From: JADMIH01 sp036399775
Lineage (GTDB): Bacteria > Chloroflexota > Chloroflexia > QHBQ01 > JADMIH01
Direction of reading: 5' to 3'
Assembly: GCA_036399775.1 (NCBI GenBank)
Contig: DASWMJ010000085.1
Coordinates: forward strand, 27,291 to 91,290
Length of the DNA: 64,000 bases
Below are positions 9,360-16,523 of the stretch, piece by piece. The notes beneath the pieces are model-generated. The model was not told the DNA's origin and made no database searches. It saw nothing but the letters and a program-made list of their open reading frames with translations. The first letter of the stretch is position 1. Each line of letters begins with the position of its first letter. Made by a program: the position numbers and the translations under genes.

Positions 9360-10808
9360 TCAATCCATCAGAGTATAGTCAACGAATAGCTCGGTGATTT
9401 CACAGGCGTTATTGAACTTTGCTCGTTGCCTCGGACTCAGGCCCTTCAAGCGGTCAGGTGGAAGTTCGTCTTCGTGGCCAAGCAAGAGCCGCCCCATAGT
9501 CTTGTCCAGCAGCGCCGTCTCCAGTGGGGGGAAGGGCATTTTCCACTTCCGTTCGTTTACCACCTCGCGGTCTACAGGAATAAAAGCAACCATTTTCTCT
9601 TTGTTCGTCATCAGTTCTAACCCTCTTCCCTGTAGAGTGGCGTTATGGCTGCCGTGATGTCCTACTTTGTAGAAGACGACTCGGTTCAGGAGTTGCTCAA
9701 CATTGATGATGCATTTCGCGTCGTTGCCGTCGCACACGGACCACCGGCACGAGTCCCAGGAAGCCCAGTTGCCTGCCTGGGCGTCGCCGGGGAAAAGGAG
9801 AACGTCCCCAGACTCCACCAATTCGATAGCCAGGGCCAGGCTCGTGTTATTGGTGTCGCTGTCGAGGGTTAGAGCAAGCCCACCTGTCATACTTATCCAT
9901 ACGTCGTCAATCCTGCGCCAGGGTTGTTGCGAGTGACTTTTGTTGAACCCGTAGTGTTGTTTGAAGAATGGATCGCCCTTTGCCTCACTGACTGAGACCC
10001 GGTAGTAAGGATCGAAGGGGACGTACCCCGTCTGCGAGTCCGCATCATCGCTTGTTGAAGTGGGCCGCACCGTAGCCAGCAGGCCTTCAGCGAGGGCAGC
10101 GCGGCTGAATCCATACGCTTCTCCTTTCCGTGGGTCGCTCCTCTTGATCTTTTGTTCGTCGTAGGGAGGTCCGAGCACGTAGAAGCGAACACCATCGAAT
10201 ACGCCTTCAATCGGCTCTGCCACCTTGTCAGGCAAGGGCGGATACAGGTAACATATTCTTTCTCCGGCGCGTTGTCGCAAGTACTCGATGGCCGCCTGGG
10301 TGCCGCTGACTTTTTTATCAGTGGCATCGGCCTGACCAAAGAAGTCAATTACCCCGGCTATACCATCTCTGTAGGCGCTTACGGACTTGGGAAAGCGGTC
10401 CAGGGCCAGGCGCGCAGCTTGCAAGCCGAGTTCTTGCTCCCCGCGTAGCTTGCGAGCCAACCCATCGTCAGGCTTCTCCGTCCAGGCAAGCCACAATCTC
10501 GCTATCTCGATGTCGTCCCAGACATCCTGCGCCTGAAGGAAGCCGGACAGGTGATCCCAATGCTGATGGGTAGCGACCAGCAGATCGATCTGGCCGCCGG
10601 TTTCACATTTGATGTCCTGGGTAACGCTGCGCATCCGGTTGGTCTGATCCTCGGTACCGACGAAGACCCCGCAATCGATGAGCATGAAGGATTGATGAGA
10701 GCCACGCTTGAACCTTATGAGGAAACAATCGCCAAGACCCTGTCTGTACATGCGGACCCGCACTTCCAGCTTGTTACCGGCTTTGCGCGTATGCTTGGAC
10801 TTGATCAT
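9360..10808 (-). CDS. ComEC-like metallo-beta-lactamase-fold hydrolase, cassette 2
   Basis: This 482-residue paralogue of the protein at 3054 shows the same opening (VRMYRQGLGDCFLIRF, LIDCGVF), the zinc motif THQHWDH (H81, H83, D85, H86; Gln replaces the usual Glu between the histidines), LLFPGDAQAGNW and KVGHHGSHNATL. All predicted metal ligands are present, so it should be active. It begins 15 bp after the stop of the cassette-2 protease gene, and 27 bp separate its stop from the patatin gene, so the three are probably one transcript. No signal or TM segment is seen. A nuclease or phosphodiesterase activity is the best guess from the subfamily. Confidence 0.85.
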   Translation of the reverse strand: MIKSKHTRKAGNKLEVRVRMYRQGLGDCFLIRFKRGSHQSFMLIDCGVFVGTEDQTNRMRSVTQDIKCETGGQIDLLVATHQHWDHLSGFLQAQDVWDDIEIARLWLAWTEKPDDGLARKLRGEQELGLQAARLALDRFPKSVSAYRDGIAGVIDFFGQADATDKKVSGTQAAIEYLRQRAGERICYLYPPLPDKVAEPIEGVFDGVRFYVLGPPYDEQKIKRSDPRKGEAYGFSRAALAEGLLATVRPTSTSDDADSQTGYVPFDPYYRVSVSEAKGDPFFKQHYGFNKSHSQQPWRRIDDVWISMTGGLALTLDSDTNNTSLALAIELVESGDVLLFPGDAQAGNWASWDSCRWSVCDGNDAKCIINVEQLLNRVVFYKVGHHGSHNATLQGRGLELMTNKEKMVAFIPVDREVVNERKWKMPFPPLETALLDKTMGRLLLGHEDELPPDRLKGLSPRQRAKFNNACEITELFVDYTLMD

Positions 10809-10823
10809 CGACTGGTCCCTTTC

Positions 10824-12782
10824 TTAGTACCCTCTGTGTAAGATTGCGAAAGGCTCCTCCACGCCATGGTGAGGTAGCGCCCCAAAATAGGTGGCCCTCA
10901 GGGAGGGATCGTAGCTCCGGTAGTCCCGGTATGCTTTCCAGCGCGCCTTATCACGTATGCTTTTTACGATGCTGTAGGTCAGCTCAAGCTTATCCAGGTC
11001 GAGGATCAGAGTACAACCGCCCTTGAAGACGAAGCCTTCACCATCCCCACCTTTGGTCTTGATGAGCGGATGCTCTGTGCTTTGAGTGAGGGTAATGACC
11101 AGTTGGTTAAGGAACCTGCCATCGGGACCCACCCTACGGGCGGGCTGGAGCGAATTAACTTCAAAATCCGGCTGCTCATCGTTGCCGAAAATGTTACTGT
11201 CCGGGGAGAACACCAGGCCGGTGATTTTCTCGAAATGCTTGGCGCACTCCGGATTGGCAACATGCTCTTTGAGCATCTCTTCAAGGCGCTCCTTCATATG
11301 CTGGGTCTCCTCAAAAGCCTCCTCCCGGGTGGCAAAGTATTTTGCCCGGTCCGGGAAGTCGCGCAACTTCTTGGCGATAGGCCTGAACAGCGCGTTCGCC
11401 TGGGGGCTGACCTTCGGCCAGATCAAGCCATCTACCGAGAGACCGTGCGCATGCTGGGGATAGATTCCCCTCCTGCGAAACGCCTCGATAAAAGCAACAC
11501 GATAGCCGCGCTCATCATCCGGTACTATATCTACGTCCGCCGTAATTATGGCGCGCAAATAGTCCCCAAAGTCAATGTCTACCGGTGGGCAGTAGTCGAG
11601 GGCACGCACGCAAGCATGAAGAACGTGTTGAGCGGCTGTTGCTGCTTCTTTGGAAAGGCGGTTTACCAGGTCGGGGTGGAGCGCGCCCTCCGGCAGGATC
11701 CCACTCCCCCCTGTGGCGATACGTATAAGATCTGCTACGCGCCTATCATAGATAGACACGAAGGCGTCGAATATAGTGGCTACCAGGATAGCGCCACGAG
11801 CGTGGGGTTCGAGTACGTTCTGGTACTGCGTTGGGTCCGGCTTCAGCGCCACCCATTTCTTAGTCTCCCGGTCAATCTCCCCGAGGGCGTCGCGCAGAGC
11901 ACCATCTAACCCGATAGCTGCTCCAAGTTGTGCAGCCAGCTTGCTAAGCAGGTTTTCGAGGTGTAAGTTGCCACGTATTCTGGCAACTTCGTGCCGCAAC
12001 ACTTCAGGGAAGCTAAAGTGCTGAAACAGGGCAACTATATCGGCAAACGCCTCATGAAAGGCACCTACGTCGGGTTGGCTCAGTTGATCAGCATAGTTAT
12101 CGTACATGCCGTCCAGCAGGGCATGTGTAGTTTCGTGCGCTATGATGTCATGTGAAAGGCATGTGTATACGTGACCGCGCGCATCCATGGACGAGAGAGC
12201 ATAGCCGAACAAAAGAGCGACCTTATCGGGGCTGTAATAGGCGTTCAGATCGGGCATCGCGTGTGGGTAGACACGCAGGCGGGGCACATACTGTCTCTCC
12301 TCTATTTTGTCCGGGTCCTCCCGGGATCTGACTTTGTGGGATGCCCATAGAGCTTTCCTTCCCAGGGCGCGCTCGAAGTTATCTATGGTGGTCATCACCA
12401 CAGCATATACCATCTGCTGATGGAACTGCGGGTTGCTTTCGGAAGGCGATAATCCGTCTTGGGCGAGCACCAGGGGGTCGTTGAGATCTACAGGCTCGTA
12501 GAAATACTTGGTGCCAGGGTCGTAATCAACGACCTCCACATACTCGCCCACCGGCCCGACGCCAAGCTTATCCGCCCCCTCCCATGTGACCTTGAATACC
12601 ACTTCATTGACCAATGCCGTATCAAGCTCCAGGGAAAGGCTTGGATCGAAAGCGTATCCACGCAACCGCCTGAAAGCTGGAGGGGGGGCTGGATTGGCCT
12701 TTTTCCGCCGCACCTTCTTTGTTCGCATCTCGTCCATCGTTGGCGTATCACCGTCGCTATCGTCTACTGTGAAACCCTTCAT
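10824..12782 (-). CDS. Gluzincin-type metalloprotease-like protein, cassette 2
   Basis: This 652-residue protein is clearly paralogous to the one at 4541 along its whole length: shared blocks include FRRLRGYAFDPSLS, PQFHQQMVYA, LSHDIIAHETTHALLDGM (zinc HExxH at H216-H220), AFHEAFADIVALFQHF (E244, 24 residues later), ALDYCPPVDI and YRVAFIEAFRRRGIYP. The strict conservation of HETTH and HEAFAD argues that both copies are functional zinc enzymes. It lacks the Gly-rich N-terminal stretch of cassette 3. AGGAGG stands upstream of ATG 12782. Upstream lies a scarred region with a degenerate second copy of its own 5' end. There is no export signal. Confidence 0.8.
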   Translation of the reverse strand: MKGFTVDDSDGDTPTMDEMRTKKVRRKKANPAPPPAFRRLRGYAFDPSLSLELDTALVNEVVFKVTWEGADKLGVGPVGEYVEVVDYDPGTKYFYEPVDLNDPLVLAQDGLSPSESNPQFHQQMVYAVVMTTIDNFERALGRKALWASHKVRSREDPDKIEERQYVPRLRVYPHAMPDLNAYYSPDKVALLFGYALSSMDARGHVYTCLSHDIIAHETTHALLDGMYDNYADQLSQPDVGAFHEAFADIVALFQHFSFPEVLRHEVARIRGNLHLENLLSKLAAQLGAAIGLDGALRDALGEIDRETKKWVALKPDPTQYQNVLEPHARGAILVATIFDAFVSIYDRRVADLIRIATGGSGILPEGALHPDLVNRLSKEAATAAQHVLHACVRALDYCPPVDIDFGDYLRAIITADVDIVPDDERGYRVAFIEAFRRRGIYPQHAHGLSVDGLIWPKVSPQANALFRPIAKKLRDFPDRAKYFATREEAFEETQHMKERLEEMLKEHVANPECAKHFEKITGLVFSPDSNIFGNDEQPDFEVNSLQPARRVGPDGRFLNQLVITLTQSTEHPLIKTKGGDGEGFVFKGGCTLILDLDKLELTYSIVKSIRDKARWKAYRDYRSYDPSLRATYFGALPHHGVEEPFAILHRGY

Positions 12783-12880
12783 CGTGCTTTCTTACCTCCT
12801 GAGGCGAAGTAGGCGCTGCCGGTGTGGCCGGGCCTCTAAGGTGACAAATAAGACAAGACGCGCTGGGCTACGGGACTCCC

Positions 12881-13050
12881 TCAACCCTCGAACTCAACAT
12901 CCACGAACGGGCGGTCCGCGACGTTTATTAAGGGCTAAGAGATGGCCTTTACGTGCTCGCTCACCGGCCCGACGCCAGGCTTAGCCGTGCTCGCATATCC
13001 TCCATCGTTGGCATATCATCACAGTTATCGTCTATTGTAAAAATCTTCAT
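12881..13050 (-). pseudogene. Scar of a rearranged protease-MBL junction
   Basis: Reading the minus strand, ATG 13050 opens MKIFTIDDNCDDMPTMEDMR, a close relative of the first 20 residues of the protease at 10824, then jumps to sequence matching about residue 70-83 of that protein and stops. Right after it (12940-12881) comes a fragment encoding LINVADRPFVDVEFEG and a stop, a near copy of the C-terminus of the MBL protein ending at 13140. The flanking spacers (12783-12880 and 13051-13139) are also near copies of each other, including the AGGAGG. So a unit of about 260 bp is repeated. It arose either by tandem duplication of the MBL-protease junction with an internal deletion, or by collapse of a further complete cassette. 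Confidence 0.75.
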
Positions 13051-13139
13051 GGCTTTTTACCTCCTGAGTTGAAGTAGGCGCTGCCGGTATGGCCGGGCCT
13101 CTAAGGTTACGATAAGACGCGCCGGGCTGCGGGAATCCC

Positions 13140-14477
13140 TCAACCCTCGAACTCAACGTCTACGAACAGGCGGTCCGCGACGTTTATGAAAGGCTTATCC
13201 AGGTCTATCTTCGCGCCGATAGCGAGCGGGCAATATACTTCATCACACCGCTTCATCAACTCTTCCAGCACCGGCTTGCTTGGAACGTTATTGTAAGTTT
13301 CGAGGTAGGTTGAGACTACCGCTACGCGCTTCCGGTCGTCGGGACGGTTGAGTGGCAGAATCTTGTCGAGCGACTCGTCCATCGGAGTGGCGTTGGAACT
13401 GCCGTGGTGGCCTATCTTGAGGAAGTGTACCGGCTCAAGGACCCCTCCTTGAATTGTACTCATCGTTCGCCAACTTCGTAGCTCTGCGTCGCCCGGAAAA
13501 AGCAGCTTCCAACCGCGCCACTCCATGCAGAAGACCACGCTCGTGTCGTTCGCGGCTGCATCAATCGCCAGCAGATTATCGGACACGCCCTGGCGACGCT
13601 TCTCAACCAGGTCGTAGAAAGCTCCACCATCCACACCAGGAGGAGGCTTGGGGACAACCAATTCGCCCGCCTGGTTTTGCTGGCCTGCCTCCGCCATTGT
13701 TAGCCCCAGCGCCATCGGCTGGAGCGGACGATAGTAGACGGCGGTATTCTCTTCGGGCGCCCATATACTGAACTTGGCCTCCGTAAATGGGTGCCTCCCC
13801 TCAAGATCAACCCCTCTGAAGACATAAGTAGTGTTCTCAGCGGGGGCTATTTCACGCAGGAACTCGACGCAGTGTGTCGTGCGTAAGGAGTTGGTGGGTG
13901 GGAAGGGGGCGGCGGCCGTGCCCAGCTCCTCGCCTGCGACACTGTTGTTGAGCAAGAGCGTGGCAAGCATATTCGCGGTCCTGGCTACCCCCGGGTCGGC
14001 ATCAACGTCCCCAACTTGAGGGGCATCGGTGTCTAGCCCCTTGATATTAAAGGCTGTCAGGCAGAAGCGACGGATATTCTGGAACGTCTCCATCGCCGCC
14101 AGCTTCTTTTTCTTTGCGTCGGGGTGCTTGTCCTCATCGTAATAGTCTCGCGCAGCAGAGGCTGTGAGCCAGGCGTAGCGAGCCGTTAGCTTCTGGTTGA
14201 GCTTCAGCGCCGAATAGAGAGGGCCTTGCACATGGTCGAGGTGTTCATGGGTCATGACGTACAGGTCGAGCGGCTTGCCGTCAAGCTCATCCATGATGTC
14301 CTTCACAACAGGCTCGAAAACGCTGTCAGCGCCACCTTCTCCACTGACGAGAGACACATTTCCGAAATCTATGAGTATATGTTTGGTTTCCACACCATCC
14401 GGCCCTTTATCGGGGACCGAAATGAGGATGGCGTCTCCAAAATGCACATCGTAAACCCTCACGCGTAGCTTATCCAT
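13140..14477 (-). CDS. ComEC-like metallo-beta-lactamase-fold hydrolase, cassette 1 (divergent)
   Basis: This 445-residue protein carries an MBL core with MTHEHLDH (H77, H79, D81, H82), LLFPGDAELRSW and KIGHHGSSNATP, so the metal ligands are complete. It differs from the two other MBL copies at the start (VRVYDVHFGDAILISV; LIDFGN instead of LIDCGV) and in the middle, forming its own branch. Its start overlaps the end of the cassette-1 protease gene by 8 bp, which suggests translational coupling. A degenerate copy of its last 17 codons lies 259 bp downstream. No signal peptide or membrane segment. Confidence 0.85.
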   Translation of the reverse strand: MDKLRVRVYDVHFGDAILISVPDKGPDGVETKHILIDFGNVSLVSGEGGADSVFEPVVKDIMDELDGKPLDLYVMTHEHLDHVQGPLYSALKLNQKLTARYAWLTASAARDYYDEDKHPDAKKKKLAAMETFQNIRRFCLTAFNIKGLDTDAPQVGDVDADPGVARTANMLATLLLNNSVAGEELGTAAAPFPPTNSLRTTHCVEFLREIAPAENTTYVFRGVDLEGRHPFTEAKFSIWAPEENTAVYYRPLQPMALGLTMAEAGQQNQAGELVVPKPPPGVDGGAFYDLVEKRRQGVSDNLLAIDAAANDTSVVFCMEWRGWKLLFPGDAELRSWRTMSTIQGGVLEPVHFLKIGHHGSSNATPMDESLDKILPLNRPDDRKRVAVVSTYLETYNNVPSKPVLEELMKRCDEVYCPLAIGAKIDLDKPFINVADRLFVDVEFEG

Positions 14478-16218
14478 CTTGGTCTCCTTGCGCTATGTGT
14501 AACATTCTTGCGGTCTCGCGGACGCGCATCACGCCATCTGCGACCTCTGCGCGTATCACCGTACAGAGGGGTTTTCCATCAGGCCCGATAGCTTCGGCCC
14601 CAACCTTCAAGATATTCCGCCCCACCATCCGTTCGAGCATCCGGTCACGGTCTTTCTTTTGCCTGGGATGCTGGTCTGTTGTGAGCCGGGCGATCACCTT
14701 CTTGGTATCCCAATCTATCGCCAGCGTCGTACCCATCGTGACCTGGCGCTCTTTCGGGAGCATTTGCAAGAGGTTCTTGGGGTTGTCTTCCTTCTGGTTC
14801 CAGAACACTTTGAACAAGCACTCGTGCCGGGTTTGAAAATTGCCGTCCGCGTCTATGTAGGGCTTCTTGACGTCCAGGCGCGGTCTGATTACGAAACTCG
14901 ACACGCCATCAGGAATACGCAAAAATCGCCGGTTGTCGGGATTGTTGGCGAATTCATAGGCGGCCCAATCGCTCTCCGCCAGAATACCTATGTCAACATT
15001 CTTCAGCCCTTCATAGTCAACATCTGTCTCCACGTCCAACTCTGACGCATCCTCTACAATCAGCCGGTTCACGAACTGTTCCTTTATCCAGTCCTGGCGC
15101 TGACGGTCATCGGGATAGAGCGTCTGCTCGGCAGCAATTATGCCGCGTGCCAGGTCCGCGAAGGAGGCGTCTCCGGGGGGCATGTAATCAAGACCTCGGA
15201 AGATCATCCTCCTGAACTCTTCGGCCCCTATGGCCAAAGCCTTGCCGGAAGCCGAGAAGTCGGACATGCCTGACTCCTGGCTGTACTTGACCTTCTTCTC
15301 GTTATGGATATCAACCATCACTGAGTAAAGCGCCCCGCTCAACACTTCGCTCAGTTCGTGAGACTCCACGCTGTCAATAAAGTTGGGCTTGCCTTCCTCG
15401 TCGCGGCTCTCATCCTTCGGGTTGAGCGTCTTCTGGTTGAACAGAGGCCGGAGGTAGCCTGCTCGCCCGGTGGGGTCTATAGCTCGCCCCACTTGCTCGG
15501 CTATCGAACTGAAGGCTGTGGTCTGTTCGATTGAGCCATCGGTTTTGTCCAGCACTTCTAGTGTGAGCGACCTACTGCTGAAGGCCATAAACAAGGCTGT
15601 GAGATCGGCTATGGCTTCGTGCATGGCAAGAGACTGAGGAGTAAGATTGTCATAGAGGTCTGGGGCGATTCCATCAAGGATCGCATGGCCTGTTTCGTGC
15701 GCCACTATGTCGCGCGATAGGCAGGTAAATACTGTTTGCTGGGGGTTATTTGGGTCAGGGATGTAAAAGAATTGCAGGCTGTGGGACTCACGCTCATAGA
15801 ACGCATTTGCCCATTGGCCCGCGCGGGGCACGACCAGCAATTGGGGAGCATCAAACGCCCACACCAGCTTGCGCCCCAGTATCGGCACGTCCCTGTGGTC
15901 CGGAAAATTCGTTCTCTCAAAGAGGTACATCGTTCGAAGTACGGTGGCAAAGACGCTTGTCTGGATGAAGGCATCGGAGAAGATATCCTCCGTATCCACA
16001 TCGTACCTGCTGATCTTTTTGCCTTTCGGAGCGGGAACGAAAGCTACGGGTTTGCGTAGCTCTCCTGTCTTATCATCAAAATCGAGTATTGCTACGCGCC
16101 TCGTGACCGGGCCATCAAGGAAGAAGTCCTCATGCTTTATTTCAAAGCCTTCGGACATTTTTTCGCCCTCCGCCGAACTGGCCGGGTCCTTGATCATAAG
16201 GGGGACTCTGACTTTCAA
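14470..16218 (-). CDS. Gluzincin-type metalloprotease-like protein, cassette 1 (divergent)
   Basis: This 582-residue protein starts at TTG 16218, preferred because GGAGG lies 7 nt upstream. It contains FTCLSRDIVAHETGHAILDG (HExxH, H174-H178) and LAMHEAIADLTALF (E201, 23 residues later), the same zinc layout as the paralogues at 4541 and 10824, plus GLDYMPPGDASFADLARGIIAAE matching their ALDYCPPVDI block. The rest is strongly diverged and the C-terminal part is different, so protease and MBL partner have diverged as a pair. It is first in the operon, behind a candidate promoter with TATAAT at 16311-16316. Probably a cytoplasmic peptidase; substrate unknown. Confidence 0.78.
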   Translation of the reverse strand: MKVRVPLMIKDPASSAEGEKMSEGFEIKHEDFFLDGPVTRRVAILDFDDKTGELRKPVAFVPAPKGKKISRYDVDTEDIFSDAFIQTSVFATVLRTMYLFERTNFPDHRDVPILGRKLVWAFDAPQLLVVPRAGQWANAFYERESHSLQFFYIPDPNNPQQTVFTCLSRDIVAHETGHAILDGIAPDLYDNLTPQSLAMHEAIADLTALFMAFSSRSLTLEVLDKTDGSIEQTTAFSSIAEQVGRAIDPTGRAGYLRPLFNQKTLNPKDESRDEEGKPNFIDSVESHELSEVLSGALYSVMVDIHNEKKVKYSQESGMSDFSASGKALAIGAEEFRRMIFRGLDYMPPGDASFADLARGIIAAEQTLYPDDRQRQDWIKEQFVNRLIVEDASELDVETDVDYEGLKNVDIGILAESDWAAYEFANNPDNRRFLRIPDGVSSFVIRPRLDVKKPYIDADGNFQTRHECLFKVFWNQKEDNPKNLLQMLPKERQVTMGTTLAIDWDTKKVIARLTTDQHPRQKKDRDRMLERMVGRNILKVGAEAIGPDGKPLCTVIRAEVADGVMRVRETARMLHIAQGDQDG

Positions 16219-16310
16219 TGCAACACCTCCATGTATCGGTCTAACAAACGGACAGTAAAATATGAACCACGTATGACCCTGATATTTGTACTGGAGCAGA
16301 ACCTACGAGA

Positions 16311-16359
16311 ATTATACTTGCGCGCCGCCCTGATGTACTGGCACAAAAAGTGTCACAAA
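16311..16359 (-). promoter_or_regulatory. Candidate promoter and operator dyad of the protease-MBL operon
   Basis: On the minus strand a perfect TATAAT lies at 16316-16311, about 93 nt before the TTG start at 16218. A weak -35 (AGTACA, 16339-16334) is 17 nt upstream. Just beyond it, TGACAC and GTGCCA face each other across TTTTT (about 16342-16358), an imperfect dyad that could be an operator. The region lies between the operon and a bidirectional terminator, so this is the only place for its promoter. Confidence 0.4.
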
Positions 16360-16393
16360 TTTTGTATTGGTGTCTATTCCATGTCCGAGAAGG

Positions 16394-16450
16394 ACTCTCA
16401 ACAATAAGAAAATGGGCGGCTCAGCCGCCCATTTTCTTATTGTTGAGAGT
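16394..16450. terminator. Bidirectional intrinsic terminator (28-bp perfect arms)
   Basis: A perfect palindrome with 28-bp arms and a single-base centre (16422). The core is GC-rich (GGGCGGCTCAGCCGCCC) and is flanked by A-rich and T-rich arms, so it works as a hairpin plus U-run on either strand. On the minus strand it lies 74 bp past the stop of the S-layer protein gene and before the protease-MBL promoter, isolating the two units. Confidence 0.85.
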
Positions 16451-16523
16451 TCTACGCCTGGCAGGCGTAACTCTTATATTAGTGTGCGCTTATCGGGTGT
16501 TGTTCCGAGGCGCGTTGCCAGCG

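Noticed and set aside
3054..14477. MBL proteins as ComEC competence proteins or antibiotic beta-lactamases
   Set aside because: No ComEC membrane domain and no signal peptide; the late GHHGS-type motifs fit ComEC-like hydrolases, not class B beta-lactamases.
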